A stretch of 64,000 nucleotides of DNA from JAUZOB01 sp963692465 (GCA_963692465.1 OY829943.1:186001-250000), one strand, 5' to 3'; positions 35,476 through 44,905 are shown, counted from the first letter of the stretch. Notes: generated from the letters alone by a model not told the origin. Numbers and translations: made by a program.

Positions 35476-35957
35476 ATAAGGCGCTTTTTCTGGATCGGGA
35501 CGGAGTAATCAACATCAACATCCCTCACACTTACGAGATAGATCAATTTCATTTCATTCCCGGAATATTCGATTTCTGCAAAAAATTTCAGGACAAGGGG
35601 TATCTTCTTTTCGTCATCACCAATCAATCCGGAATCGCCAGAGGATTATACACCCGGGAAGACTTTAACAAGCTAACCCAATGGATGACTCAGGTTTTTA
35701 GATCGAACGGAGTTATTATAACGAAGGTTTATTTTTGTCCTCATCATCCTGACTTTACCGGTCCGTGTGAATGCCGTAAACCCCGTCCGGGCATGATACT
35801 AAAAGCAAAAAAGGAATTTAATCTCGATTTATCACTCTCCGTTTTGGTCGGAGATAAAATATCGGACATCAAAGCCGGAGAGAATGCAGGAATTGAAAAT
35901 AATCTCCTCTTTGACGGAGACTTTAACGATCTTCTCCCTAAAATCAATACACTATGA
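35472..35957 (+). CDS. gmhB: D,D-heptose 1,7-bisphosphate phosphatase
   Basis: A 161-aa HAD-superfamily phosphatase. The nucleophile motif LFLDRDGVIN contains Asp8 and Asp10, VITNQSGIARG is motif II, and LVGDKISDIKAG is motif IV. The zinc-binding set CPHHP...CECRKP is intact. It removes the C7 phosphate from the bisphosphate made by HddA. It overlaps hddC and the following acyltransferase gene by 4 bp each. All four enzymes needed from sedoheptulose 7-phosphate to GDP-heptose are thus in one coupled unit. Confidence 0.92.
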   Translation: MNKALFLDRDGVININIPHTYEIDQFHFIPGIFDFCKKFQDKGYLLFVITNQSGIARGLYTREDFNKLTQWMTQVFRSNGVIITKVYFCPHHPDFTGPCECRKPRPGMILKAKKEFNLDLSLSVLVGDKISDIKAGENAGIENNLLFDGDFNDLLPKINTL

Positions 35958-37261
35958 AATACAAAGCAGAGACCTGGGACTTAATGCAGAAGAATTTTGA
36001 AAACTTTAATGACCATTGCCTCCATGGAATAATCCATCTGAACAATTCCCTGAATATTCAGTCATTACAAAAAGCGATAACCGAAATATGCAGGATCATC
36101 CCGCTTCTTACCTCTAAATTCGTGGTTTCAGACAATCAGAAGCAGGCATGGTGGGAAGAAACCGGTCTCTTTTCCTACGGTGATATTCTTGAGATCAGAG
36201 ACAACGAAGCAGACGATCAGGAAAACGACCCGGAACAGGAAGCATTTCTCACACAAAAGATTGATGAGAAAAAAGGCCCGCAATTAGCCATAAAATTATT
36301 CCGATATAAAAATGGATGCAGCACACTGTGTATTATCCTGAACCACATGATCTGTGACGCGGCGGGGTTTAAACAGTTACTCTATCTGTTTTGTGAAAAA
36401 TACAATCAGACAACACCCGATGGGGCTATCCTAATCGATTATGGCTATCTGCAAAAACGCAAAGCCAGTCAGGCTTGGAAAGACTTAAAACTAAAAGATT
36501 TTATTCATTTTCTATCCCGTCCGGCGATGACTGAAAGTCCGGACCGCTCACTTTGTATCCCGTTTGATTCGTCTCTCGATCAGATACTCCCTCACATGAT
36601 TTTAAGAACGATTCCCGAAAGAATCATGGGACCAATCAGAAAAGCTACGCACACACAGAAATACACCATTAATGACCTGATTCTTGCCGCCTTATGCCAA
36701 ACCATAAAAAAAGAGATCAAGCCAGACCCTGCCATTCCGCTAATTATCCCCTGCCCTTTCGACCAACGTCGTTACAGGTCAGAAAAGAATGAGATCGGTA
36801 TCTGCAATCTGGTCTCAATCGTGTGGTGTAACTTCGGGACTAACCTGGGAAACAACGTTTCCGAAACACTTCCAATCGTTAAGTCCACGATGGATAAAAC
36901 AAAAAACGATTATCCCGGATTAAAAGGTTTTTTCCTATTAGATCGACTATTTAAGATCCTTTCGTATAAAGCGATTGAAGGAAAAATTAAAAATCAGTTT
37001 CCGAATCCTTTGTTGGGAATGACCAACGTTGGACTCATTGATGCTGAAAAGCTGACGTTCTCCGGATCTGAAGTCAAAAATGTAATTATCAACGGATCGA
37101 TGAAATATCCCCCTTATTTTCAAATTGCATTCAGCACCTTCAAAAATCAGTTGACGATATCAATCAATCAACATTGCTGTAATAACGAGCTACAACCTCT
37201 TAATCGGTTCTTATCTGTTTTTGTTGCTGAATTTGAAAGTTTCCTATCTTCTTCTCATTAA
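35954..37261 (+). CDS. Condensation-domain-like acyltransferase
   Basis: A 435-aa protein with the fold signature of CoA-dependent acyltransferases of the NRPS-condensation/PapA/alcohol acetyltransferase group. The catalytic HxxxD appears as IILNHMICDAAGFKQL (about residues 127-142). The second-half motif is weak but a YTINDLILAALCQ segment (about 235-247) is as seen in that group. No signal peptide or carrier protein is present. The start codon overlaps the gmhB stop by 4 bp, so it is made together with the heptose enzymes. Acylation of a heptose-containing molecule is inferred; no homologue with proven function is recognised. Confidence 0.65.
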   Translation: MKYKAETWDLMQKNFENFNDHCLHGIIHLNNSLNIQSLQKAITEICRIIPLLTSKFVVSDNQKQAWWEETGLFSYGDILEIRDNEADDQENDPEQEAFLTQKIDEKKGPQLAIKLFRYKNGCSTLCIILNHMICDAAGFKQLLYLFCEKYNQTTPDGAILIDYGYLQKRKASQAWKDLKLKDFIHFLSRPAMTESPDRSLCIPFDSSLDQILPHMILRTIPERIMGPIRKATHTQKYTINDLILAALCQTIKKEIKPDPAIPLIIPCPFDQRRYRSEKNEIGICNLVSIVWCNFGTNLGNNVSETLPIVKSTMDKTKNDYPGLKGFFLLDRLFKILSYKAIEGKIKNQFPNPLLGMTNVGLIDAEKLTFSGSEVKNVIINGSMKYPPYFQIAFSTFKNQLTISINQHCCNNELQPLNRFLSVFVAEFESFLSSSH

Positions 37262-37884
37262 CAATATCCACGATCAGGAATTAAATTCAGGGCAAAAGAA
37301 GAACTATTTTCAATAACAACAAATTATCGACCTTTCGATAAGATTCTCTTATAAACGTGATTTTCTGGCTTAATTTCAATCACCGAACAGGAAAAGTCTC
37401 CTCATTTTAACATTCGACGCTAAAAACTAGGAAATAAAAGATATAATAAGTATCTTGGAAAAATGGGCAATAGATCGTAAAATTGAAATTTTAAAAAACT
37501 GCTCGAGAACCGCTTCCTTTTAGAAACAGTCCAAATAAAGAACAGCGACAGACCAATCGTTTTTTATAGTCGATACGAATTGGATTCATCCCTATTTATT
37601 GAGCAATGATGAACAATTCTTTTATTCAAGTTGTTTATTTGTCAGGAACATACCCAAGTTAACGCTGATAAACTCTAAACAGGCATAGATCTTTGCAGGC
37701 TCAGCAAGGGAATAGTTTTTTATTGGATATATTATTCGATAAGTCACGACAACAGAAAGAACAATTCAATAGTTCTGAATTCTGGTCCAAACATCAGCCT
37801 GCAATATGATTGAGACTCTAAGTAAGGTTGCGATGCCTTATATAATTGATTTATCAACAGTTAAAAAATATTAAATACAAAAAG
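37262..37884. other. Long intergenic region, no gene seen
   Basis: AT-rich, about 620 bp, with stops in all frames. A small perfect hairpin, TTATCGA-CCTT-TCGATAA at 37324-37341, lies 62 bp after the acyltransferase stop; it lacks a T run, so it is a doubtful terminator. No exact TAnnTTTG promoter was found; GATCTTTG near 37688-37695 is one base off. A TTG-started extension of the GT4 gene from 37846 is not convincing. Confidence 0.5.
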
Positions 37885-40182
37885 ATGAGAATTATCTGTA
37901 TAGGAACCTATCCCCCCAGGAAATGCGGGATTGCCACGTTTACACAAAACTTAATTAATTCTATAGCAAACAGCGCAGACAAATCTACTTCCGTCAGTAT
38001 TGTTGCAATAAACGATCAGGGGAAAAACTATTCTTACCCCAGGGAGGTGAAATTCACTATTGACCAAGATGAACAACCCTCTTATATCGATGCGGCTTCC
38101 TTCATAAATAAAAGCAATGCTGATATTTGCATTCTGGAACATGAATTCGGAATATTTGGCGGAGATTGTGGCATCTACATTCTATCTTTGGTAAAAAGAC
38201 TACGGATTCCATTAATTGTCACTTTCCACAGTGTATTAAGAAATCCCTCTTTTACTCAAAAATCTATTATTAAAGAGATTTGCAGGAAGGCAAACAAGGT
38301 CGTCGTAATGAGTCATAAGGCAACAAACTTTCTGTCTCATATTTATGGCATCCCTAATGAAAAACTTAAAATCATTGAACATGGAGTTCCTGAATTTACA
38401 TACAGTCACAAGGAATGTAAAAACAAGTTCAATATAGAGGGGAAAATACTTCTCATGACGTTCGGCTTGTTAAGTAAAAACAAAGGGATCGAAACCGTTA
38501 TTAAAGCTCTTCCTGAGATCATAAAAAAACACCCGAACGTTCATTATTTAATACTTGGAAAAACACACCCCAATATTCTGAAATATTTTGGAGAAGAGTA
38601 TCGTAATTATCTGAAGAAACTAATTAAATCGCTCAAATTAAATGATTACGTCTCTTTCCTTAACAGCTTTGTTGATGAAGACCTGCTCTGTCAATATCTA
38701 ACGGCTGCTGATATCTATGTCACCCCGTATCTTGACGAAGCCCAAATAACCAGTGGAACGCTAGCTTATGCCGTAGGAGCTGGTGCCGCAGTCATTTCCA
38801 CTCCCTATTGGCATGCAGAAGAACTACTGGCAAATAACAGGGGACGCTTATTCGATTTTAACGATTACCTGCAACTGGCTTCCATTGTGAACGACTTAAT
38901 GGATAACCCCGCTGAAATGGAAAAGCTGCGCAATAATGCATCCGAATATGGGAAAAAAACGACATGGAAACTGATCGGGAAAGAATATATCGATGTCTGT
39001 CAGGAAATAATAGTATCATCGACTCAAACAACGGCTCAATCTTCATTCATTGATCCGGAGACAATCCCTGTATTTAGTCTGAATCATATTCAAACGATTA
39101 CGGACAAAACCGGGATATTGCAACATGCATTGTACGGTATTCCTAATTTTAAAGAAGGCTATTGTCTGGATGACAACGCACGGGCTCTCTTAATGTCTCT
39201 GATGGCTTACAAATTCCAAAATAACAAACAGGCACTGTCTCTTATCCCAATTTACCTCAGCTATATTGCATACATGCAAAAGGAAGACGGATCTTTCTAT
39301 AACTTCTTTACTTACCAAAAAGAATTCGATTCGACTCCAACTTCCGAAGACTGCTTTGGCCGAACAATGTGGGCTCTAGGGTATCTTATCCGTTTCGCGC
39401 CTAAAGATGCTTATCTTTATGCAGGAAAGGATATTTTTTCCAAAGCCTTACCTCATATAAACGGACTCAAGAGTTTACGGGGAAATGCAAATACCACAAT
39501 CGGACTTTGCTATTATCTGAGAATGTTTCCAAATAACGAACAGGTTTTGGAAATATTAAGAAAAACAACAAAACGACTACTCAAAAGCTTCGAACGGGAA
39601 TCGGATGAATCATGGGAATGGTTTGAGCCAAAATTGAGCTACGACAACGGGATCCTGCCTCTGGCTTTATTCCACGCTTACGAATTTATTCGTTCAAAAG
39701 AAATCCTTTCGATCGCACTCAAGACTCTTAATTTTCTGGACAAAATATCATTCAGAAATGGACATCTATCCCCGGTCGGAAGTAACGGATGGTATCAAAA
39801 GAATAAAGTTTGTGCTCAATATGCACAGCAATCTATCGATGCGATGGCGATGATGCTCGTTTACGATCAGGCTTATAAAATCACCAAAAACACGAACTAT
39901 CTCAAACGCACATTCGACTCGTTCAAGTGGTTTATAGGAGACAATGATCTGGGAATCGCATTATATGATGATGAAACAAACGGGTGTTGCGATGGACTGG
40001 AGGAAGATAAAATTAACCGCAACCAGGGAGCTGAAAGTACCATTGCATACTTAATCTCCAGTCTCATTGTAACCAAGAACTGTAACAATTACCCGGTTAT
40101 TGTCCAGGACCATCAGACAGCAACTCTTTCATCAAAGCCTCAAGAGATACGGAGGCAAAAGTTGTTGCATAATCAGCAATAG
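37885..40182 (+). CDS. GT4 glycosyltransferase with C-terminal (alpha/alpha)6-like region
   Basis: A 765-aa cytoplasmic protein starting MRIICIGTYPPRKCGIATF at the ATG 37885. Residues about 1-380 are a GT-B fold GT4 transferase: ILEHEFGIFGGDCG, MTFGLLSKNKGIETVI, and DEAQITSGTLAYAVGAGA in the donor site. Residues about 400-745 look like an all-helical glycosidase-type barrel (GYCLDDNARALLM, TSEDCFGRTMWALGYL, NQGAESTIAYL). Proteins of this type sit beside GH130 enzymes in Bacteroidota, as here, suggesting beta-mannoside synthesis and turnover. Its last 86 bp overlap the end of the GH130 gene on the other strand. The sugar acted on is unknown. Confidence 0.8.
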   Translation: MRIICIGTYPPRKCGIATFTQNLINSIANSADKSTSVSIVAINDQGKNYSYPREVKFTIDQDEQPSYIDAASFINKSNADICILEHEFGIFGGDCGIYILSLVKRLRIPLIVTFHSVLRNPSFTQKSIIKEICRKANKVVVMSHKATNFLSHIYGIPNEKLKIIEHGVPEFTYSHKECKNKFNIEGKILLMTFGLLSKNKGIETVIKALPEIIKKHPNVHYLILGKTHPNILKYFGEEYRNYLKKLIKSLKLNDYVSFLNSFVDEDLLCQYLTAADIYVTPYLDEAQITSGTLAYAVGAGAAVISTPYWHAEELLANNRGRLFDFNDYLQLASIVNDLMDNPAEMEKLRNNASEYGKKTTWKLIGKEYIDVCQEIIVSSTQTTAQSSFIDPETIPVFSLNHIQTITDKTGILQHALYGIPNFKEGYCLDDNARALLMSLMAYKFQNNKQALSLIPIYLSYIAYMQKEDGSFYNFFTYQKEFDSTPTSEDCFGRTMWALGYLIRFAPKDAYLYAGKDIFSKALPHINGLKSLRGNANTTIGLCYYLRMFPNNEQVLEILRKTTKRLLKSFERESDESWEWFEPKLSYDNGILPLALFHAYEFIRSKEILSIALKTLNFLDKISFRNGHLSPVGSNGWYQKNKVCAQYAQQSIDAMAMMLVYDQAYKITKNTNYLKRTFDSFKWFIGDNDLGIALYDDETNGCCDGLEEDKINRNQGAESTIAYLISSLIVTKNCNNYPVIVQDHQTATLSSKPQEIRRQKLLHNQQ

Positions 40183-41578
40183 AATAGGCAATGATGAGTT
40201 GTTCATTATGAATTATCGAACCACAGGAATAAACAACATTAGGAACATATCCTTCCCGTTCCTGTGCATTAGGAATAATAATAGGTTGTTTAAGCCGCCC
40301 TATTACTTTAGTCGGATCGTTCAGATCCAACAAAGCTGCACCAATACTATACTCCCGCATAGGACCGACACCATGTGTAAGAAACAACCATCCTTGTGGA
40401 GTTTCCAGGGGTGAACCACAATTCCCGATTTTGATAAATTCCCAGGTATATTTTGGTTCCATGATCTTAATCGCCTTATTCCAATTATACAGGTTTTTAG
40501 AAAACATGATATAATCACTCACCCCATCTATTCGCGAAAGCATCGCATATTTCCCATTTACTTTTCTCGGGAATAAAGCAAAATTTTTATCGGTAGCACA
40601 ATCACCAAGAATAGGCTGCATCTTGAACTGATAAAAATCAGCTGTACTCAAAAGCATCGGAATAACGGAAGTTCCGTCATAAGCCGTATAGGTTGCAAAA
40701 TACATTATTTGTCCACTATCATATACAAAGCGAACAAAACGGGCATCTTCAATTCCATTGCGTTCAAAATCAGAGACCGGATAAATAACTCTTTCTGAAA
40801 ACGAAGTATCCATTGAAAACACAGATTCATAATGAGTTATAGCCAACCAATGAATCTTTTGAAGGATAGACTGTTCTTCTTTGTTTAATACTTTGTCTTT
40901 CTCTGTTTCAGAAATATTTTTAAGTAATTCTTCATAGGTAAAAGTATCCCCCAACCTTTCCTGAAGCATAAAAGCGGAAAGGGATTTTTTTTGAACTACA
41001 ATCTCATCTAACTTTTCAAGAAATTTTTTCTTGTCATAAATATGCAGTTTCACTGTTTCTGCTTCTCCCACCAAGGATCCATCGGGATCAAAAATCAGAT
41101 TGCCATTTTTATCAATGATTCCACTCTTAAAAACAATTGATGAAATATGCCCCTCACCGGTAGCCCGGAGACTAATAATGATTCGCTTCTGGCCGGGTTC
41201 CAGATTAAATTGATCGGGATGTTCTACAATTGACGGATTAAATACAGCAGCGGACTCAATGGAATACTCATTTGTAAAACAAGCGCCAACCAACAGTTTC
41301 GTTGTTAACGGAAGTCTCCACATCTCTATTCCCAGGCTATCAAAAACCCGACCTAATTTTTCAAAATTGTATTGTAATATTTTAGTTACATTCCGATGTC
41401 TCTTGGAAAAGTCGTTCAATATATGATTCAATGTCGAAATAACTTCTGCTTCCGGCATCTTTAGAATATTTTGAATAACCTTAGCTGCCTGCTGCTCACT
41501 GGTTTTAAAATATCGGGTAATGACTCTTTTGGGGTCTGGAATGAACTTGTTAGATTTTCTGGTAACCACTATACTCAT
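40097..41578 (-). CDS. GH130 family beta-mannoside phosphorylase or hydrolase
   Basis: A 493-aa cytoplasmic protein without a signal peptide. The GH130 five-bladed propeller is indicated by GIEDARFVRFV (about residues 268-278, with the catalytic Asp), YTAYDGTSVIPML, FALFPRKVNGKYAMLSR, and YSCGSIIHNEQLIIAYSIAD. It has an extra N-terminal helical region of about 130 residues (HRNVTKILQYNFEKLG), as in the longer oligomannan phosphorylase group. It likely phosphorolyses beta-mannosides. It converges on the GT4 gene with an 86-bp overlap of coding regions; both C-terminal ends look usable, so this seems a true antisense overlap rather than an error. Confidence 0.85.
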   Translation of the reverse strand: MSIVVTRKSNKFIPDPKRVITRYFKTSEQQAAKVIQNILKMPEAEVISTLNHILNDFSKRHRNVTKILQYNFEKLGRVFDSLGIEMWRLPLTTKLLVGACFTNEYSIESAAVFNPSIVEHPDQFNLEPGQKRIIISLRATGEGHISSIVFKSGIIDKNGNLIFDPDGSLVGEAETVKLHIYDKKKFLEKLDEIVVQKKSLSAFMLQERLGDTFTYEELLKNISETEKDKVLNKEEQSILQKIHWLAITHYESVFSMDTSFSERVIYPVSDFERNGIEDARFVRFVYDSGQIMYFATYTAYDGTSVIPMLLSTADFYQFKMQPILGDCATDKNFALFPRKVNGKYAMLSRIDGVSDYIMFSKNLYNWNKAIKIMEPKYTWEFIKIGNCGSPLETPQGWLFLTHGVGPMREYSIGAALLDLNDPTKVIGRLKQPIIIPNAQEREGYVPNVVYSCGSIIHNEQLIIAYSIADYATTFASVSLEALMKELLSDGPGQ

Positions 41579-41657
41579 GTCTGTTTATTTTAAGATCTAT
41601 TTCTACCAGCCGTTGTTAGAACAATATAAAATAGAAAAATGGATTTATCTCTTTACA

Positions 41658-41665
41658 CAAATGTA
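41658..41665 (-). promoter_or_regulatory. -7 element for the GH130 gene
   Basis: Minus strand TACATTTG, an exact TAnnTTTG match, 80 bases ahead of the start at 41578. The 41579-41891 gap otherwise holds only the opposite promoter. Confidence 0.4.
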
Positions 41666-41762
41666 TCAAAAATTTGAATGGTATTACAGGAACACAAAAT
41701 CAATCACTTAAGAAAAGTCTTCTGGAATAAACAAGAACAATTAATACCTCGGGGATTTTTCT

Positions 41763-41770
41763 TATTTTTG
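41763..41770 (+). promoter_or_regulatory. -7 element for dapA
   Basis: TATTTTTG, exact match, 121 bases ahead of the dapA ATG at 41892. The long leader shows no recognised riboswitch; lysine-box pairing could not be found by eye. Confidence 0.4.
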
Positions 41771-41891
41771 CAGGCTGATATTTGTTTTTTCAATCAAACT
41801 GACACTTTATATTGCAGAATTTGTAAAAACTCATTAATATCAGCAAAATAAAATCATATAGATTTTTTAAACCAAACACTGTTTATTAAGC

Positions 41892-42779
41892 ATGAGAACT
41901 GATTTTTCAGGAGTAGGAGTTGCTTTAGTAACCCCATTCAATCCAGATGGAACCGTTGATTATACGGCATTAGAGCAGTTGATTGATTTTCAGATTAAAA
42001 ACAGTACTGATTATCTGGTTGTATTAGGGACAACCGGTGAAGCAGCTACTCTATCGCTTAATGAACGAAAACAGATCATCTCCTTTGTCAAAGAGAAGAA
42101 CAATCACCAATTACCGATTCTCTTAGGTCTCGGTGGGTATAATACAGCCGAGCTCACCAACACGATTGCTCAATTTGATTTGAGCGGAATAGATGCAATC
42201 CTTTCGGTAGTGCCTTATTACAGCAAACCCACACAAGAAGGAATATTCCAGCATTTTCAAGCCGTAGCAGCTGCTTCACCTGTGCCTGTAGTCCTTTACA
42301 ATGTCCCCGGCAGAACCGGTCGCAATATGACCGCAGAGACAACCCTTCGAATTGCCCATTCTTCTGACAAATTCGTTGCGGTTAAAGAAGCGAGTGGAAT
42401 CATGACCCAAATATCCAAAATTTTAAAAGATAAGCCGGATCATTTTCAGGTCATATCAGGAGACGACGCATTGGCAGTTCCTGTTATTTCAATTGGAGGT
42501 GCCGGGGTTATCTCCGTTGTTTGTAACGCTTTTCCGAAACAATATTCAGGGATGGTCCACGCTGCAATGAATGGGAATCAGGATTTTGCCGCCTCCTGGC
42601 ATCTAAAATTCATCGATTTTATTCATAGTATTTTCCATGAAAACAACCCCGGTGGGATAAAAGCAGCAATGCAAATACTTGGGTTACTGAAAAATGAACT
42701 TCGACTACCGTTATGCCCTGTCAGTCAAGAGCTATATAATACGATTGCCGATCAGGTAAAAATACTGACCAAAGAATAA
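41892..42779 (+). CDS. dapA: 4-hydroxy-tetrahydrodipicolinate synthase
   Basis: A 295-aa lyase that condenses pyruvate with aspartate semialdehyde in lysine and diaminopimelate synthesis. The Schiff-base Lys165 is in FVAVKEASG, Tyr136 in VVLYNVPGRTG, and the TTGE loop in LGTTGEAATLS. Length is typical. nspC follows 46 bp later on the same strand; the two share no pathway step, though both relate to aspartate semialdehyde (carboxynorspermidine is made from it), which may explain the pairing. Confidence 0.95.
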   Translation: MRTDFSGVGVALVTPFNPDGTVDYTALEQLIDFQIKNSTDYLVVLGTTGEAATLSLNERKQIISFVKEKNNHQLPILLGLGGYNTAELTNTIAQFDLSGIDAILSVVPYYSKPTQEGIFQHFQAVAAASPVPVVLYNVPGRTGRNMTAETTLRIAHSSDKFVAVKEASGIMTQISKILKDKPDHFQVISGDDALAVPVISIGGAGVISVVCNAFPKQYSGMVHAAMNGNQDFAASWHLKFIDFIHSIFHENNPGGIKAAMQILGLLKNELRLPLCPVSQELYNTIADQVKILTKE

Positions 42780-42825
42780 TCCGTTTAACGGGTAGTACCC
42801 TGTTTTTATGTGGTAAACAAAGCTT

Positions 42826-43971
42826 ATGAATCCAATTGACTATCACAAAATTCCATCGCCATGCTACGTCCTTGAAGAACGTTTATTGCAACGGAATCTT
42901 GAGCTAATTAATCAGGTAAAAAAAGAAGCAAAGATTAATATCATACCTGCATTTAAAGGATTTGCCCTATGGGGGGCTTTCCCGTTGATTAAACCTTATA
43001 TCAACAGCACTGCTGCGAGTTCCGTTAACGAGGCGCGCCTTGCCTATGAAGAAATGGGAACTCTGGCACACACTTATTCGCCAGCCTATACCGATGAGGA
43101 TTTTGACGAAATAATGCAATATTCCAGTCATATCACCTTCAATTCATTATATCAGTTTGACCGATTCCAATCCAGAATAAAATCTTTTAACCGAAAAATA
43201 TCCATTGGAATCCGAATCAATCCGGAATTCTCGGAGATAGAAACAGAATTATACAATCCATGTGCAGCCGGGTCAAGACTTGGTATTCCGGTCTCTCAAC
43301 TCCCGCCGGTTCTTCCCAAAGAGATAGAAGGGTTACATTTTCATGCCCTTTGCGAATCGTCTTCTTATGATCTGGAGAAACTGCTTACGGTTGTTGAAGA
43401 AAAATTCGGACCGTATCTTTCTCAGATAAAATGGATTAATATGGGCGGCGGTCACTTAATGACCAGAAAAGGATATGATACCTCTCATCTGATCTCCCTT
43501 TTAACCAATTTTCGTAAGAAATACAATCTGGAAGTAATTCTCGAACCGGGAAGTGCTTTTGCATGGGAAACTGGAGTTTTAGTTTCTTCGGTCGTAGACA
43601 TTGTTGAAAACAAGGACATTAAAACAGCAATTCTCAATGTTTCTTTTGCAGCACACATGCCCGATTGTCTGGAAATGCCCTATAAGCCTCAGATTGTAGG
43701 AGCTTCTTCTAAACCACAAAGATCAAAACCGACCTATCGGATTGGAGGAAATAGTTGTCTCGCCGGAGATTACATGGGGAACTGGTCTTTCGACCGGGAA
43801 TTGAAACCGGGAGACCTGATCATTTTCGAGGATATGATCCACTATACGATGGTTAAAACAAATTTTTTCAACGGAGTGAACCACCCGTCAATTGGAATAT
43901 GGACATCAAACGGTGATTTTAAGCTACTTCGAAAATTCAATTATCTTGATTATAAAGATAAATTATCTTAG
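42826..43971 (+). CDS. nspC: Carboxynorspermidine/carboxyspermidine decarboxylase
   Basis: A 381-aa PLP enzyme of the alanine-racemase-like fold. PLP Lys44 is in IIPAFKGFALWG, the glycine-rich phosphate site is MGGGHLMTRKGYD, and CLAGDYMG supplies the active-site Cys from the other subunit. It removes CO2 from carboxyspermidine or carboxynorspermidine, the last step of the alternative polyamine route common in Bacteroidota. No carboxyspermidine dehydrogenase gene is adjacent. It probably shares a transcript with dapA. Confidence 0.93.
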   Translation: MNPIDYHKIPSPCYVLEERLLQRNLELINQVKKEAKINIIPAFKGFALWGAFPLIKPYINSTAASSVNEARLAYEEMGTLAHTYSPAYTDEDFDEIMQYSSHITFNSLYQFDRFQSRIKSFNRKISIGIRINPEFSEIETELYNPCAAGSRLGIPVSQLPPVLPKEIEGLHFHALCESSSYDLEKLLTVVEEKFGPYLSQIKWINMGGGHLMTRKGYDTSHLISLLTNFRKKYNLEVILEPGSAFAWETGVLVSSVVDIVENKDIKTAILNVSFAAHMPDCLEMPYKPQIVGASSKPQRSKPTYRIGGNSCLAGDYMGNWSFDRELKPGDLIIFEDMIHYTMVKTNFFNGVNHPSIGIWTSNGDFKLLRKFNYLDYKDKLS

Positions 43972-44130
43972 CAAAACGACGATTCAATCATTCTTCGCTT
44001 TTTGTGATTCTCACCCATCCGTCTACGGATCGTGCTTCTCCTTTCATTGTAATTTCGCCGATTACAGGATAAAAAATAATTCATAGTATAAATTGAGGGC
44101 CCTTCATTAACAAAAAACAATCAAAATTAT

Positions 44131-44138
44131 TAATTTTG
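44131..44138 (+). promoter_or_regulatory. -7 element within a perfect palindrome
   Basis: TAATTTTG is an exact -7 for the gene at 44195. It is half of the palindrome TCAAAATTA-T-TAATTTTGA (44121-44139), so the other strand carries the same -7 sequence. Confidence 0.45.
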
Positions 44139-44194
44139 ATAGAGTTATCTTTCTATTCTTTTTAAGACCTTACTGAATTCAAAAACGATAAACG

Positions 44195-44866
44195 ATGAAA
44201 AAGCTCTTCATTTTATTATTCATTTTGGGTTGTACAATCACAACCAAAGCTCAACTTGGTGAAACATCTCTTTCATCCTTCTATGAACAAGTAAAAAAAG
44301 CCCATTACGAAAACGGCGTCCTTGTTGAGCAAATAAACTACAAGGGGTCCCCTTACCTTAATAAAGAATTTCAAACAGGAGAAATTATAACAACACAGAA
44401 AGTGGTTTTTAAAAATCTTCTGCTCCGTTATGATATCTACAACGATCAGATAGAATTTAAAAAGGACAGTGAAATACTTATTGTTCCAAAAAACAACTTC
44501 GTCAGCAAAGCGGTTATGGCCCAAGATACCTTTATCCTTCTTCCCCAGACCAGTGGCGTTGGTTTCTTCCAGCAAATTCATGCAAACAAGGCTTCTCTGC
44601 TTAAAAGATATTGCATGGACTACAATCCCGCACAAAAACCTCAGGCTTATCAGGATGCCAAACTGGCCGAGTATGTAAGAAAATCCGATGATTTTTATTT
44701 ACTTCTGCCCGATCATTCAATTCATAAAATTTCAGGAATAAAAAGCATCATTGAGTTATTCCCTCAAAAAGACAGTGAGATAAAAGACTTTGTTAAAAAC
44801 AACAAGCTGAATGTCAAAAAAGAGCCGGGACTGATTAAGCTAACCGACTACCTCAGTACACTATAA
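44195..44866 (+). CDS. Secreted protein of unknown function
   Basis: A 223-aa protein with a clear signal peptide (MKKLFILLFILGCTITTKAQ). The mature part is mixed alpha/beta with a charged C-terminus (IKDFVKNNKLNVKKEPGLIKLTDYL). I do not recognise a named domain, although NYKGSPYLNKEFQTGEI and the short repeats of hydrophobic pairs recall small Bacteroidota envelope proteins. It has its own -7 element and lies 39 bp before a thioredoxin-like gene, with which it may be co-transcribed. Confidence 0.7.
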   Translation: MKKLFILLFILGCTITTKAQLGETSLSSFYEQVKKAHYENGVLVEQINYKGSPYLNKEFQTGEIITTQKVVFKNLLLRYDIYNDQIEFKKDSEILIVPKNNFVSKAVMAQDTFILLPQTSGVGFFQQIHANKASLLKRYCMDYNPAQKPQAYQDAKLAEYVRKSDDFYLLLPDHSIHKISGIKSIIELFPQKDSEIKDFVKNNKLNVKKEPGLIKLTDYLSTL

Positions 44867-44905
44867 AAAATGAGGTGTCTATAGAAACGTCTAAAAAAAC
44901 GGAGA

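Noticed and set aside
37846..37884. TTG-started extension of the GT4 gene
   Set aside because: The ATG at 37885 begins directly with the GT-B start MRIICIGTYPP; the extension is Lys/Tyr/Gln-rich and non-family.
41771..41891. Lysine riboswitch in the dapA leader
   Set aside because: The leader is AT-rich and shows no set of stems or conserved lysine-box sequence that I could pair by eye.
44273..44635. A 120-codon minus-strand open frame
   Set aside because: Antisense to the secreted protein gene at 44195, which has a proper signal peptide and its own -7 element.
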